DNA of 64,000 nt, taken from assembly GCA_936432065.2 (NCBI GenBank), contig OW386285.2, forward strand, positions 27,955,920 through 28,019,919, given 5' to 3'. The notes under the pieces are model-generated. The model was not told the DNA's origin. It saw only the letters and a program-made list of their open reading frames with translations, and ran no database searches. How positions within the stretch are numbered: position 1 is the stretch's first letter; each line of letters opens with the position of its first letter. Source of the stretch: Rutpela maculata (Eukaryota; Arthropoda; Insecta; Coleoptera; Cerambycidae). Below are positions 10,958 to 22,419 of the stretch, one piece after another. Position numbers and translations under genes: made by a program.

Positions 10958-11621
10958 CAGGGGCGGCTTAAGGACCGGCTCTGGGGGCGCCAAACCGAGG
11001 CGAAAAACTGTTTTAATTTTCTTTATTGTACCCTTTTTAATTTAACACGAGTTAATCATCGAAAAATAAAGCTTCAATTTGACTATATGACTCACATGGC
11101 GAACCTGCTGTGGATCTTAAAGAGGCATTCAGAACAACTTTTTGTTCTACGTAACAGACTGTGCCTTTATGTCACTGGATGAACGATTTGTCCAACCACA
11201 TACATAATCATATGTTTGGTTTTATGTACCATATTGAAAGTCGAGAAAAGGATGAACTTTTACAAAATTTCAGACTGTCTGTCATTATGACATTGATGGT
11301 GTGCAACTGCATCAAGAACTTTTAGTGTTACTTTCTTTATTTCCCGACAAAGGTGTAAATGACCCATTGGATGTATTAAAGTACATCACTCAACAACCTC
11401 AGTAAAAATTCAGGCTATCTAGAAAAAGAGTTTATTGTATACACATTTCTCTTACTCCATGTGTTAAGTTAAAACGTAATGATCGCAGTGTCCAAAGGGA
11501 TATCCTTGCACTTTATAGACTTTAGTATGTAGTACGTCCTTGAAATTCTCGTGGTTATCTCACGGGGGCGCAGAAAAAAGCAATCTCGCCCGGGTGGAAA
11601 ATTTACCTTGAGCCGCCCCTG
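10958..11621 (+). mobile_element. hAT element nested in the long-TIR element, 8-bp duplication
   Basis: The ends are CAGGGGCGGCTTAAGG and CCTTGAGCCGCCCCTG, inverted with one mismatch. Exact 8-bp duplications GATACGTG flank it (10,950-10,957 and 11,622-11,629). This is a textbook hAT insertion, younger than the element it interrupts. The 664-bp body contains a small transposase remnant. Confidence 0.9.
11283..11405 (+). pseudogene. hAT transposase fragment (ZMYM/DUF4371-like)
   Basis: A 40-codon open stretch reads HYDIDGVQLHQELL, then LSLFPDKGVNDPLDVLKYIT, then a stop. The pattern of a DIDG-x-QL-EL block followed by PLDVLKYI is like the middle of ZMYM/DUF4371-type hAT transposases. Its position inside a hAT with target duplications supports this. 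Both ends of the protein are missing. Confidence 0.5.
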
Positions 11622-11629
11622 GATACGTG

Positions 11630-12052
11630 TAATTCGTGAAGACCCATTAATATGATTTTTAATATTTTTCAACATATTTTGGTTGGCGTTGCCCTTGTAG
11701 CAGGCGAATGTTTTTCTGGTCATAAGTAGATCCTAATTTGTTCTATACTTGAGTAAAATTTGATTCAAATGGGAAACAAAATAAAAAAGTTATAAGGGCG
11801 TCTTCATTTTAAGTGAGTCGTACTGTATATTTAAGGAAATACATGGATTTCGACAAAATATTACGTTAGTAAATACGTCGAGTGTTGTAAAATAAAGATT
11901 GTTTTGTGACTGTGATTTATTAGCAGACCACGGTAAACCTCTTTGATAGAAATATTCAAGGTACCTAACACTTTTTTTTTTAATTATCTATTTTGGCTGG
12001 CGAATATCTCGTAAACTATAACACATAGGAAGAAAATAAATATAGACATTCT
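11630..12052. other. Interior of the long-TIR element, no gene
   Basis: AT-rich spacer between the nested hAT and the right arm; no coding similarity recognised. Confidence 0.35.
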
Positions 12053-12414
12053 TGTAGGAAATTTAATTATGTTTAATTACCTTTTTCCATACGACGCATA
12101 GTTTCCGAGATATAAGCGAAAAAACAAAAAATGGGACCTTTAAAGTGCCCTCCCCCCGCTCATCCTCTAGGAGTGGGGACTTTTGATATGTTCATCTCCA
12201 GACTAGTCCACTCGGGCACTCGAATTTTGAAAAAATTTTTCGCAAACTTTTTCGCAAAGCTTTTTCAAAATTTCTTAGGGGTCGTTAGAGGAGTGCTTCT
12301 CTATATGTTATTTCCCATATTTCGTATGGGTCCCATGCGCCACAGACGAGAAAAAAATTATTGAAATTTCACCAGCCGCCCTTGGTTGTTTCTGGGACTT
12401 TATTGGGCAGCCCT

Positions 12415-12604
12415 TATGTATTTCGTCGTGCTGAATACGAATCAGGAGTCCGTTTAGCTCTATCACCCACCAATTTTTAGTAAATCGCGAAAATAATCTA
12501 AAATATGAGTTTTTTTAGATTATTTTCGCGATTTACCAAAAAAATGGTGGGTGAAGGAGCTAAACGGATACCTGATTCGTGTTCAACACGTCGATATACA
12601 TTGG
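12415..12604. mobile_element. Family D palindrome, small copy
   Basis: Arms 12,415-12,509 and 12,512-12,604 form an almost perfect hairpin centred on TATGAG, including TAGATTATTTTCGCGATTTA and ACGAATCAGG. The outer words (CGTGCTGAATACGAATCAGG, GTCCGTTTAGCTC) recur at the ends of the large family D element at 31.9-35.5 kb. A family-D-like end, GTGTGCCTGTGTTA, lies further right at about 12,788. Confidence 0.75.
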
Positions 12605-12779
12605 TGTAAAAATTGTTTGAATTCATTCTGCCAATAATACTTTCTATATTGACTGGTTTTTCATATTGTGGACTTATATTGTTTACTTTTCTAGCATCTA
12701 AACAAATTCGAATAGAATCATCTTTTTTTTTACTACTACTATTGGTCACCCAATGTAGTTCCAGGAACGTGCCACTATT
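12605..12779 (-). pseudogene. Ty3/gypsy-type reverse transcriptase fragment
   Basis: On the minus strand the frame reads SSKKKDDSIRICLDARKVNN and continues ISPQYEKPVNIESIIGRM. KKKDGS-RICLDARKVN is the conserved start of gypsy-type reverse transcriptase (fingers region). The YxDD catalytic part is absent, and the fragment ends exactly where the family D palindrome begins. It lies between that palindrome and a family-D-like end, so it may have been captured by the element. Confidence 0.65.
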
Positions 12780-12920
12780 TTAATTTTGTGTGCCTGTGTT
12801 ATTAATTTATACACATTCGGAAAATGTTGGATTTGGGTGGCACGCATAGTTTCAACGGCCTGACAGACCCGCCTACAATAAAGGCGTGTACCAGTGCTCT
12901 AGTAGAGGGAGCAAATAATA

Positions 12921-13066
12921 GGTAAATTCGGGTTCTGAAAATTACCGTCCGAGAACTGTCAGGAGTTTGCGCAGTTGCTTTTGATGCGGTCGGATTTGGA
13001 ACTGCGCAAACTCCTGACAGTTCTCTGATAGTTTTGGGACGGTTATTTTCAGAACCCGAATTTACC
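12921..13066. mobile_element. Palindromic MITE with TA flanks
   Basis: GGTAAATTCGGGTTCTGAAA at the left is inverted at the right, and the inner arms share AACTGCGCAAACTCCTGACA. TA lies on both sides (12,919-12,920 and 13,067-13,068). This is consistent with a Tc1/mariner-type MITE, though two bases of duplication is weak evidence. Confidence 0.75.
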
Positions 13067-13071
13067 TAATG

Positions 13072-13513
13072 ACGCGCTATCAAGAAAACACGTACATACA
13101 TCATTATTGCTATTAAAACTTTCAGTACCATTTATTCAAAGGAAGGATGTAGTTGGCTCTGTTCAGTATAGGTAATATTATTACGTGCTTTAATAACTGA
13201 AATTATTTAACCCGTTTTACTTTCAAAACGAGTCAAATAATTCTTTACATTGCAAGTGGAAGACGGAAACAAATTGAAATTCCGCAAGCAGAGTTGCCCA
13301 CGCACATGTGGTGGGGAAAGCAGGTGGCATCAGAAGGATGTGTTATACGATAAAAAAGAATAGCCTAGTTGCTTCGCTCTCGCTTGCTCTCATTGCCGAC
13401 CCAAATGAAAAATTTTCTGACACTGTATAATAAGAGTCCATACCATTCGATGATTTAATTACCAACATTAAATATGCATCTCGAAAAATACGTAAAGTTG
13501 ATTTATGCCGTAA
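13072..13513. other. No recognisable feature
   Basis: No coding region, TIR or repeat identified. Confidence 0.35.
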
Positions 13514-13951
13514 TTAGTGAAGTAAAAAAATATCAAAAGGCCTTTGTTTGGTTGTATCTGCCACAAAATAATAAGGATCTCGAGCTCTAATCAAATTGAA
13601 TCTTAAGGCATACAACCCGTTATTAAATCGCGCAGAAGAAAAGGGTCTCTTTACACAATAATCACGGGCACAATGGACCGAATAAAGGCAATTTAAAAGT
13701 GGCCATTGTTCCGCGTCGAGTGCCGAATTATTTGAGGCATACCGAAACAACAAACAAACTCTTGACTGTGTGCTGTGGAATTGTTCGATCACCCCTACGT
13801 GTGTAGTATTGCTCTCTGGTTTAGTGGAAACATAATGCTCGGGAATCCATAGAAAACCACCACCGGGTACACGTTGCACGCGATCGAAATGCCGTAAGAT
13901 ATGATGGATAAATTCAGGCCCGGCCCAGATTTGCCTATAAACAAAACACAA
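13514..13951 (-). CDS. Unrecognised 145-codon ORF
   Basis: An open frame from an ATG at 13,951 to a stop at 13,514, longer than most chance ORFs in this AT-rich window. It has a balanced composition with several H, W, Y and F residues. Segments such as PGGGFLWIPEHYVS look protein-like, but I recognise no family. No signal peptide or membrane helix is evident. The first dozen residues overlap a possible hAT end (13,915), so an older reading frame may have been truncated there. It could be an exon, a TE remnant or chance. Confidence 0.22.
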   Translation of the reverse strand: MCFVYRQIWAGPEFIHHILRHFDRVQRVPGGGFLWIPEHYVSTKPESNTTHVGVIEQFHSTQSRVCLLFRYASNNSALDAEQWPLLNCLYSVHCARDYCVKRPFSSARFNNGLYALRFNLIRARDPYYFVADTTKQRPFDIFLLH

Positions 13952-15368
13952 GCTTTAGCTTGGGCCCCCAGCTTCATACTTTTTGTTTAGTCTAAATCTC
14001 TGGGGCATTTCTCTGACACACGACGATAACAATCAAAGTAAACCATTGCTCCAGTTGATGTATAGACAAAACAAGTGGTTTTAGCTACATGAAATTGTAG
14101 AAGATCTTTCCACTATTGGTCTGAAGGATACAACGAAACGTATATATTTAGGGCGCCAATCGTACTACCTGCAACGTTAAACGATGTCTTTCTACTCTCA
14201 GGGGGTTTCTATAACTCTTTAGTTCCCTACATAATATTAACTGCTATCTGTCCTCTCCAGTATGTCCGCCTCCGATGATTCGCTGCAGTTTATCTAATAT
14301 TTGCCTTACATTCTAATCACTTTTCTCTGTAGTTAAGTTCTTTTCCTATTTTCTTGCCTCTTCTGTTGTGCGATATTTTGCTATCCTATAAAATGGTTCG
14401 AATACGATGAATGCCAATATAACTGCATGTTTTGCAAGATCATCTCTCAATTTCATTATCTTTTATTCATTGCCATTCACATCAGAATGACCTTGCTCGT
14501 CTCGCTAGTTTCCGTGCTGTGATCGATGTCCTGAAAATGGTTCGAATACGATGAATGTCAATATAACTGCATGTATTGCAAGGTCATCTCTCAATTTCAT
14601 TCTGTTTTATTCCTTTTTTCCTTGCCATTCACATCAGAATGACCTTGCTCGTCTCGCTAGTTTCCGTGCTGAGATCGATGTCCTGAAACAGACTTGAGGA
14701 ACTGGTGATGCATCTATAAAATCAGTAATCGATCCAACAGAGACGTCAAGAGTTAAAGTTAATTAATCAAGAAATAAAGCAAGATTTGAAATAATGCTAT
14801 GTATATTGGAATGAAAGTTCAATGGTAATACATTTGTTAATATCTGAAAAATGCCTATCTAATTATGTGTAAAACAATTCAAATCTGCATACCAAACATG
14901 GCGAGTGAGGACACATCCCGTAAGAATGTTTAATCATCATAACTGCATGCAACGCAAGGGTATCCGTCGACTGGTACAAAAAGATTCAAATAACTCCTTA
15001 GAAAATATATCTATCAGTTTTGGTTTTGGTGCTGAAAGGATTTGGTACCGACTGTAATAATATGTATCATAAAAATGTTGGCTCGGCTGTGACTAGTTTA
15101 TAGCATTCTTCGGAATTTAACGCTTTTAAATGCTCTTTACGGCAATATATGAGTTTTATGATACTTTCCAGCTTCTTTCAAAACCTTCTGTTTCAGAGTC
15201 ACAGGACACGTATTTGTCAATAACGACGAAAGCTAAATCAACAGTTCCAATTTTAATGAATCGAGAAATTATTTTGAAAGTTTATATTAAAATTTCATAA
15301 GTATCTCACATTAGAGGGGGACATTATTGTGTCAGCGTGGGGCCTCAGGAAGCCTAAATGCGGCCCTG
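13915..15368. mobile_element. Possible hAT element (weak)
   Basis: The left end CAGGCCCGGCCCAGATTTG and the right end, read inward as CAGGGCCGCATTTAGG, both look like hAT ends with a nearby GGGCCCCC or GGCCCCAC block. The flanking 8-mers GATAAATT and TATAAACC agree at only five positions, so the target duplication is doubtful. No transposase remnant is recognised inside. Confidence 0.35.
14390..14688 (+). repeat. Two-copy tandem duplication, about 144-155 bp
   Basis: The unit begins AAAATGGTTCGAATACGATG at 14,390 and again at 14,534. Both end in GATCGATGTCCTGAAA. The copies differ by a few substitutions and a small length change. There is no coding signal. Confidence 0.85.
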
Positions 15369-15764
15369 TATAAACCGATAAACCAGAATTTCATCGTACA
15401 CTGAGCGTACCATGTGGATTTTTATTTTTATCCCCTTGACATTGCGGTTTCTGCTCGCACATGAGATGCCGATTTTACTCTGGATTTTGTAACGTCACCC
15501 TGGGGGGTAACGTGAAACGTGTTAATTTAAGTCGAGCGCATCACAAGCGCCTAATTTCTGGGATGATTAATACTTGAGAGTTAGAAAGTTAGTTGAAATT
15601 GTGTACCTCCTGATTTTATGTCGAAGATACCTGAATATTTTTTATTTTAAATGCATGGAAATTTTTAAATATTATACTTTCGCTAATTAATACAAATTCC
15701 AATTCGTGTTCTTAAGGAGGCCCATAGTTCTACCGTGTACCTGGATCATGGTATCTTACCAAAT

Positions 15765-15798
15765 AAACTAACGCATTTTGAATTTAATGCGTTAGTTT
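15765..15798. repeat. Perfect 13-bp stem hairpin
   Basis: AAACTAACGCATT and its exact reverse complement are separated by 8 bases. It lies just before a family B fragment; the function is unknown. Confidence 0.6.
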
Positions 15799-15799
15799 C

Positions 15800-16010
15800 T
15801 TAGCCAAACCCACCCCATTAAAAGGGGATGAAAAAAATAAAATTGTCATTAATGTGTGTACAAGAACTAAAGGCCTCAACATTTTTTTTACTTCATCTTA
15901 CCCCCCCCCCCCCCCACTACCGATGTGGCATACCGTTTTATGGGTTTTTGGGGTCGATGATTTCAAATATTATATTATTAAAGTAGTGATTCCTTGGGCA
16001 GCAGTTTTTG
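15800..16010 (+). mobile_element. Family B right-end fragment with poly-C tract
   Basis: AAAGGGGATG, ACTACCGATGTGGC, TTTTATGGGTTTTTGGGG and CCTTGGGCAGC match the right half of the complete family B copy at 34.2-34.9 kb. The left half is missing. A long C-run at 15,900 replaces the CCACCCCCC region. Confidence 0.7.
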
Positions 16011-16487
16011 ATCCACTTTCTTTTGTTTTAAGAACGAGATGTTAAAAACAATTTAACTTTACCGTTTAATAAATAAATAGGTCGATTTTTATTTTTAATG
16101 ATTTTTCATGCTAATATAACGTCGATATCGACCGAAAGAGACAGTAAATCATCAAATTTCAAAAAAGTAACTATTAAAATTTGTTCATAACCGAATTGCG
16201 CTTTATGTCACAATTTCGTCGATATAAGATTTGATTGATTGATTATATATATTGAGTAGGGATTATAGTCCGGGAATTTCCGGGAAAAAAATTCCGATAA
16301 TTCCAACAATTTTGAAAGGTCTCGACCCTGAGGAATTATATTCTGGAGAATCTCGAGCCTCAGGAAAGCACTACCTGACCGACGACAAAACATTCGCCTT
16401 TGTTGACCCATCCTTAAATGCACTTGTCTTCTGAAATTCTGTTTTCAGCATGAAAAGAAAATTAATTAGTTTAGGTTTATTATACAC
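16011..16487. other. No recognisable feature
   Basis: No gene or repeat recognised between the family B fragment and the SINE. Confidence 0.35.
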
Positions 16488-16700
16488 TGGCACGGTAGCG
16501 CAGCAGGCTAAAGCGTGTTGTGTGGCAGGAATGCCTGGTTACTCTATCGTGTACTGGGTTCGATTCCCAGCGCCGACATTGACACTGTCGGAGGGTAATG
16601 GATGTTTTTCTGCGTTTTTTCAAATGTGTAGCCCTCTTCTTGATTGCCTTGGCTTTGAATTTGTGGTGTGTTATGTTGTGTCATGTTACTTAAGGACTAC
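16488..16700 (+). mobile_element. tRNA-derived SINE family C, copy 1
   Basis: The head contains box A TAGCGCAGCAGG (16,496-16,507) and box B GGTTCGATTCC (16,557-16,567), the internal pol III promoter of tRNA-derived SINEs. The body continues with GACACTGTCGGAGGGTAATG and ends near GTGGTGTGTTATG. The same order occurs at 25.9-26.2 kb (minus) and 58.4 kb, so this is a dispersed SINE and not a tRNA gene. Confidence 0.85.
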
Positions 16701-16739
16701 TTTTCTTATTTTTTAATTTTTTTGCGAATTGTTATCTCC

Positions 16740-17146
16740 ATAATATATATATATTTTTGTTTATACATTTTATTAATATGTATTTCATAATAATATATCT
16801 AATGAGTTGAAATATGATTCTCGAAAGACATATATCACAGGCATTCAGTTTTCGTAGCGATATGTGATGGTCGAGTGGCTAAATATAAATAAAGTATTGT
16901 TTGATTTGATATGATTTGATTTGATTTGATTGCAATCTAGAGATCCCGTGTTCGAATCCCACACAGGTTGGATGTTTTTTTTTCAATTTTTTTTTCCATA
17001 TATTTTTTTCACAACAAAGTTGGTATCTCAAAATTTAGGATGTCCAAAAACTAACATTATTTACAAGAGCACTTCGAAGAGTATCCTATAGAATGTGTAA
17101 CAATTATATAAAAAAGTCAGTTAATTGGCGAAGAGTATACCTACGT
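16740..17146 (-). mobile_element. Family A fragment with TTTGA microsatellite
   Basis: In reverse orientation it holds the tRNA-like module (TGTTCGAATCCC), the T-run, TTGGTATC, TTAGGATGTCC and the end GGCGAAGAGTAT. The GACGGAC half is missing. A TTTGATTTGAT tract is inserted in the tRNA-like part. Confidence 0.7.
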
Positions 17147-18510
17147 TTTTAGTTTGTTTATTATTATTACAAGCTTTTATTTAACTTGCTTTGTATGTTA
17201 GTTAGGATGTTTAGTTAGCTTATATGTTTTTTGTTTAATTTTATATATGCATTAAAAAATAAAAATGTTTACGTTTCTTTGAAAGTTTTTTTGTTTTATT
17301 TTGTGTAACACATTATCAATCGCTGATATGATAATATAACGAATTTAAGTTAAAAAATATACTTTTTTTCATTAATTAATAATAAATTTTAATATACGTA
17401 AGTACTACCTATTTACATATTTAAGTATAAGGCACTTTTTTAATTCAGTTTAAAATTAGGCTTTGGAAATTACAAGTTAGTGGAATAATATGGTTAAAAT
17501 ACGGTTTACAAAAACTACAAAAGTAACTATCCAAATATTGAAAATGAAGTTTAAGAATTCTCACATAACATAACATAAAATGTCGGAAAAATATATATCC
17601 TAATCTTAAGATAGAGATTAATGTTGAAATTCATGTCTTATTTTAATCATATTGCGGAGACTGAGGCATCTCGGAAGACATTAATAAATGTATCGATTTT
17701 ACATGTGATGCACTGAGGTGTTGCAGTACACTCCCTTATAATACTCTACTATGTGAAGAAGTAAATAATTTATTACCACTGGGTGCCAGAGAAGTTTTAA
17801 TTGTACAACTCAACATTATTAATTTAGAATCGATACAACATCGATTCTTAAAATATCTAAGTTTTAAATAAACGACTTTTAGTAACTTTCGTCTGTGACA
17901 CGTCTAGAACATAGGCGTAAATATTTTTCTTTACTGTTATTTTTAAATTTATTCATATTACGGATTGCCAAGAATTAATATCTAAATTGAACTTCATTGT
18001 CCCCAGAGTAACCTTCAGGGAAAACTTAACATTCTATCTCCCGACACCTCGTACAAATATACCTAGGCATTCGCCTATCTTGCAATAAGTGCAATGTATC
18101 CAGTAATCTTGATTTATTTAGTTCAAATAGTTTTACCATTTTCATGATTATTTTTTGATGACGATTTTTCTTTTGTTTGTCTAAATTTTCTACATGTTTT
18201 TATAATTCATATTGTTTGTTTTACTTACCCTTCTGCTGTGTAGATGGGTTATTTACCTGTAGAGCAGTTCTTCAATTCACACACCTACAAATTTTAACTT
18301 TTATTTTGTATCGTTAACCAAAACCAGTTATTTGCATTGTTTTGGTCCCAGCTACGTCTAAAATAGTCATAAAAAAAAATTTGTTGGCTCTAAAAATTGT
18401 AATAACTGACCTAACTCACATATTATGGTATAATTTTAATAAAAAAAGCAATTAATTACATCATCCGAAAAATATTTGCCATTTTGATATATATTTAATT
18501 AGAATATAAG
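17147..18510. other. No recognisable feature
   Basis: AT-rich flank of the pseudogene below. No TIR, poly-A or ORF was identified that would define an element boundary. Confidence 0.35.
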
Positions 18511-18514
18511 CCCT

Positions 18515-20221
18515 TTAATCAGAAAATTGATTATTCTTCTTGCGCTTCTTAGTCCGTCTCTTATAAGTTACTTCTGGAGCATCTCTTATACACGTCCAAC
18601 AGTAGTCTGCCAACATCGCAGAAGTCCATTTGCCCTGATATCTTTTTTCCATATTTTGAATATCCTGATGGAATCTCTCTCCATGCTCATCACTTACTGC
18701 ACCACAGTTTTCTGGGAAGTAATCTAGGTGTGAATGTAGAAAGTGGACTTTTAATGACATATTGCATCCTAATTTCAGGTAGCAAGAAAGAAGATTCCCA
18801 ACAAGGTCTCTATGGTTTTCTGGTCTTTTGTTACCGAGAAAGTGTGTTGCTACCATTTTAAAGGAATTCCAAGCAGCTTTTTCATTACCTTGTAGAATGT
18901 TGTCAAATTCAGCATCTTTGAAAAGGTTCTTGATTTGAGAACCCACAAAAATTCCCTCTTTAATTTTGGCATTACTAAGTCTAGGAAATTTTTGTTTTAA
19001 ATAACTGAAAGCACGTCCTTCTTTGTCAATAGCTTTTACCAAGTTTTTCATAAGCCCCAGTTTTATGTGGAGTGGCGGCAGTATTTCCTTTTGTGAATCA
19101 ATTAATGGAATGTTAGCAACATTTTTTTCTCCTAGTTCAAAACCCAATCTTGGCGGCCAAATTTTTCTTTTGTAATGTTCTAATCGCGCTCGACTGTCCC
19201 ACTCACAAAGAAAACAGCAATATTTGGTATACCCTTGCTGCATATCAAGTAAGATATCTATCACTTTTAAGTCTGCACAAATTTGCTACTTACACTTGTT
19301 ATATTCTATAGTTTGTAGCAATACATTCATGTTACTGTAATTTTCCTTCATGTGGACAGCATGGGCGATTGGAATTGATGGCAATTTATTTCCATTGTAG
19401 AGTAACACAGCTTTTAAACTAAGTTTCGAGGCGGCAATAAAAAGTCTCCAGTCACTAGGATCATGGGGAATGTGTAAAGCATTCATTAAACCGTCAATGT
19501 CCTTGCAGGCAACCAAGTCATTTTCCATTTTGAAAAAAGGTATAAGATCTTTTTGACGACTTCGATACATGGAAACTTTAACATTTTTGTAGTAAATTCC
19601 ATTGTTGTAATCAAGATGCCAAAAGCTCCGCTTTTGCCTTGGACAGATCAAGGTCTCTTATAAGATCACTTAATTCGTGTTGATTAATTTTGTGTGGTTC
19701 ACCAACGGACACTTCGGCAGAGAAATCGGGATCTTGTGATGTTGATGGTTGGACTAAGTCGTCATCTACATTATCATCCGATTCTTCGTCAGAATCAAGG
19801 CTGTATTCTTGAGGTGGATTAGGAATAGGAGTTCATCACTATGGGGAACCGGGCGAATGGCAGACGGTAAATTAGGGTATTGTATTACCATCCTTTTTTT
19901 CTTGTTAATACCCTGTCTAATAGGAGGTATCACGCAAAAGTAACAATCGGTAACATGATCTGTAGGTTCTCGCCATATCTTGGGCACAGCAAGAGCCATT
20001 GAACGTCCTCTTCCACTTAGCCAACTGCAAAGATTGTTCGCGCAATTGCTGCAACATATATGAGGTGCCCATTTTTTGTCTTCATCTCCAATCGTACAGC
20101 CAAAATACAACTGATACGCCTTCTTAATTTTGGGAGTAAAATTACGTTTTTGATGCGCAAAAGTCACTTCATCACAAATATAACAAAAGTTGTTAGGTGT
20201 ATTTACACAATCTCGTGGCAT
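18515..20221 (-). pseudogene. Decayed copy of a multi-copy arthropod protein family
   Basis: Starting at MPRDCVNTPNN (20,221), the N-terminus has a Cys-rich, zinc-binding-like module: FCYIC, a later CCSNC, then VTDCYFC. Next comes an acidic linker and a segment LIRDLDLSKAKAELLAS. The long conserved C-terminal part includes YTKYCCFLCEWDSRA, LPPLHIKLGLMKN and SDEHGERFHQDI. I recognise this order from uncharacterised proteins repeated many times in insect genomes; the function is unknown and a transposase-like origin is likely. The copy is broken: a frameshift near 19,830, TGA at about 19,612 after AELLAS, another shift near 19,600, and TAG at about 19,288 replacing a Trp-like codon. The protein ends KKNNQFSD at 18,515. 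No TIRs were identified. Confidence 0.75.
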
Positions 20222-20386
20222 GTTTTCAAAATAGCACTATTTACTTTCGAAAATGAAAGCTTATCATGCACAAGGTACAAATACGACTACCTAAGAATGA
20301 ATATTAGTTTTAGTGACAAAGATGTAGGTAGTTAGTATGTCTATTTTTCGTAGAATTCTAATTCTACCTGTTATTTGTAGACTATG

Positions 20387-20539
20387 AGGGGTCTACACAC
20401 GATCCAGCGGCAGGGAGCCAGCCTTGTCGGCATGCTTTGAACTCATTCGTAAAAGTGAACTGGTCCGCTGGAATTCCAATTATCTTCAAAGCGTACCGAC
20501 AATGTCGGGTCCCAGCAGCTGGATCGTCTGTAGACCCCT
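20387..20539. mobile_element. Palindromic MITE family H, copy 2
   Basis: AGGGGTCTACACACGATCC starts the element and TAGACCCCT ends it. The sequence closely follows the copy at 9,018, including GTGAACTGGTCCGCTGGAAT in the centre. Confidence 0.85.
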
Positions 20540-21277
20540 ATACCTGCGTTACACTGTATTACCTGTATTGGGAAAACCAGAGCCAACTTGAACCTTTGCT
20601 TTTTATATTGTTATTTAGCATGACGAAGTTACTAAGAATTTGCTATTTTTACTTCCAATACTTGTAGGCTGTAGAATAGTGACCGACGCACTGCGACCAT
20701 TTAAACGTTAAAAACTGAATATTTTACTCACTTTTGTAATAAATTTGACGGTGTATTGATTCAAACGTTACGCAGAAGATAACGTCTTCTATTTTCATTT
20801 AAACGTTTAAAGAATTAAACTCCACACCCTTGGTAACTAAAAGCTATGGGCTAATTTGAAATAAACCTGCAACTCCTACTGGTGGTCGAATGGGTGGTCT
20901 ATGTCGAATCTGTTATGGCATATGCGTTATTACTCTGGGGATATTCAATATCTTGGTCTAGAATCTTTAGTTTACAAAGAAGGGCATGTAAACTGTAAAA
21001 AGAGATAATTGTCGTGATTATTTTAATAAGCGCAACATTTTCCTTCTTTATTCCTCTTAGAATGCCTTCTGTGTGTCAAAAATAATAGCTCAAAGTTGGA
21101 CAAACACTGTGACGTGCACTATTATGAAACGAAAAATAATACCAATGTACTTACCAAGATCATGTAGACTAATCAAAAGCCAAAAAAATTGAAATTGTTG
21201 CAGTTAAATTCTATAATTATTTGCTTTCAAGTTGTAAAATATTACCACCGTAACAATTTAAAAACAAACCAAAGATT
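20540..21277. other. No recognisable feature
   Basis: No gene or repeat recognised. Confidence 0.35.
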
Positions 21278-21391
21278 TTACTTCCACATCTAGTGGAAGT
21301 ATAGTAACGACAAAAAATTTTTTAAAAAATTTTATTGTTCAAATAGGCTTAGAATGTTACGAAACGTCGAGATTTTAAGTTTGAGCGAATT
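21278..21391 (+). mobile_element. Family B left-end fragment
   Basis: ACTTCCACATCTAGTGGAAG followed by TATAGTAACGACAAAAA and TTTTAAGTTTGAGCG matches the left 115 bp of the complete family B copies. The rest is absent. Confidence 0.75.
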
Positions 21392-22400
21392 TTTAATGAA
21401 TAATGCTTTTTATTCGTATGATGAATACTGCAATTTTAAACATAAATAAGACTTTGGGTACTTGTGTGTTATGTTAATTGCTGTTTGTTTGTGAAATTTA
21501 TTATTGTCTTTGATATTTGCAAGTTTTAACAACTATACTAGTTATTTTTTTTATTTATGCGATGGCTTTGTATTTATGTTGCTATTAAGTCTTATTTAAA
21601 CTGTTTTTTACCTATTACTGGCTTGTGTAAATACTGAAAAGTGTACTTACTAACTTCAATAAAAAAATCTTATCATCTATTCAAAAAAAATTCGTTACCT
21701 AACGAAAAAATCAGTCGTATGCGAGACGCCTCGTCATAATGATGATCTTCAGAATACAGTCTTCATTATTGTTTTTCTAATAAAACTGCGTAGACTGTGC
21801 ACGTCACGGTGATGAACCCTACGTGTATTATCTGCCCGTTGCCTACTCCGATATATTAATAGGGTAATTAATTATGTATTATGTATGATTTTGATACGGT
21901 CAACGGGTACGTAGACTAGAGCTGCGAACGGTCTTCATCAAGCCAGGCGCTTTTTCTTGCGTCTTATCTTCACGCGAGTCAGATGTAAGGTGCAAGATAA
22001 TTTATAGCTACTTATTGGATATCACTTGAGGACGCAAATTTACTAATTCTCGTACTCAAGTAATTCCTGATCAGAGGGTTTCTAGGGCCCCCTTTTACAG
22101 TATTTTTAACAAGTTGGCCGATATATGCTAGGTAAACGCTGCTTTTTGGAAGAATTTAAATAGAAATAAATAGAAAATGTTACGTACTAGGGTTTCTCTT
22201 CAAATAATATTAAAAACTCAACTGATTGCCTTGAAATACACACTTTAGTCCTAATCAATAGGCCCGTTACATGTGCCGTATATTTTAAATTAATTTTTAA
22301 ATATTAATATAGTGTTACTAAACATTAGCAATTATCAAACCTGTTTTCATAATTTCTAACTGGAAAATATTTAAATCACCGACTAATATTCGGGAGGAGG
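21392..22400. other. No recognisable feature
   Basis: AT-rich, no coding similarity. Confidence 0.35.
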
Positions 22401-22419
22401 GGCGTGCCTGAGAACGCAC

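Larger units (their letters stand above)
10665..12180. mobile_element. Long-TIR element with a nested hAT
   Basis: The arms 10,665-10,801 and 12,053-12,180 are inverted copies, with the shared core ACTATGCGTCGTATGGAAAA and outer GCACTTTAAAGGTCCC. The span is 1,516 bp, of which 672 bp are the later hAT insertion plus its duplication. No transposase remnant of its own is visible, and the superfamily is unknown. Confidence 0.75.

Noticed and set aside
15900..15918. Poly-C run as an assembly gap or error
   Set aside because: A C-rich tract is expected at this place in family B; its exact length may be unreliable, but the feature itself is normal.
16488..16575. tRNA gene, because of good box A and box B
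   Set aside because: The stems do not form a cloverleaf, a longer common body follows, and the same unit occurs three times, so it is a SINE.
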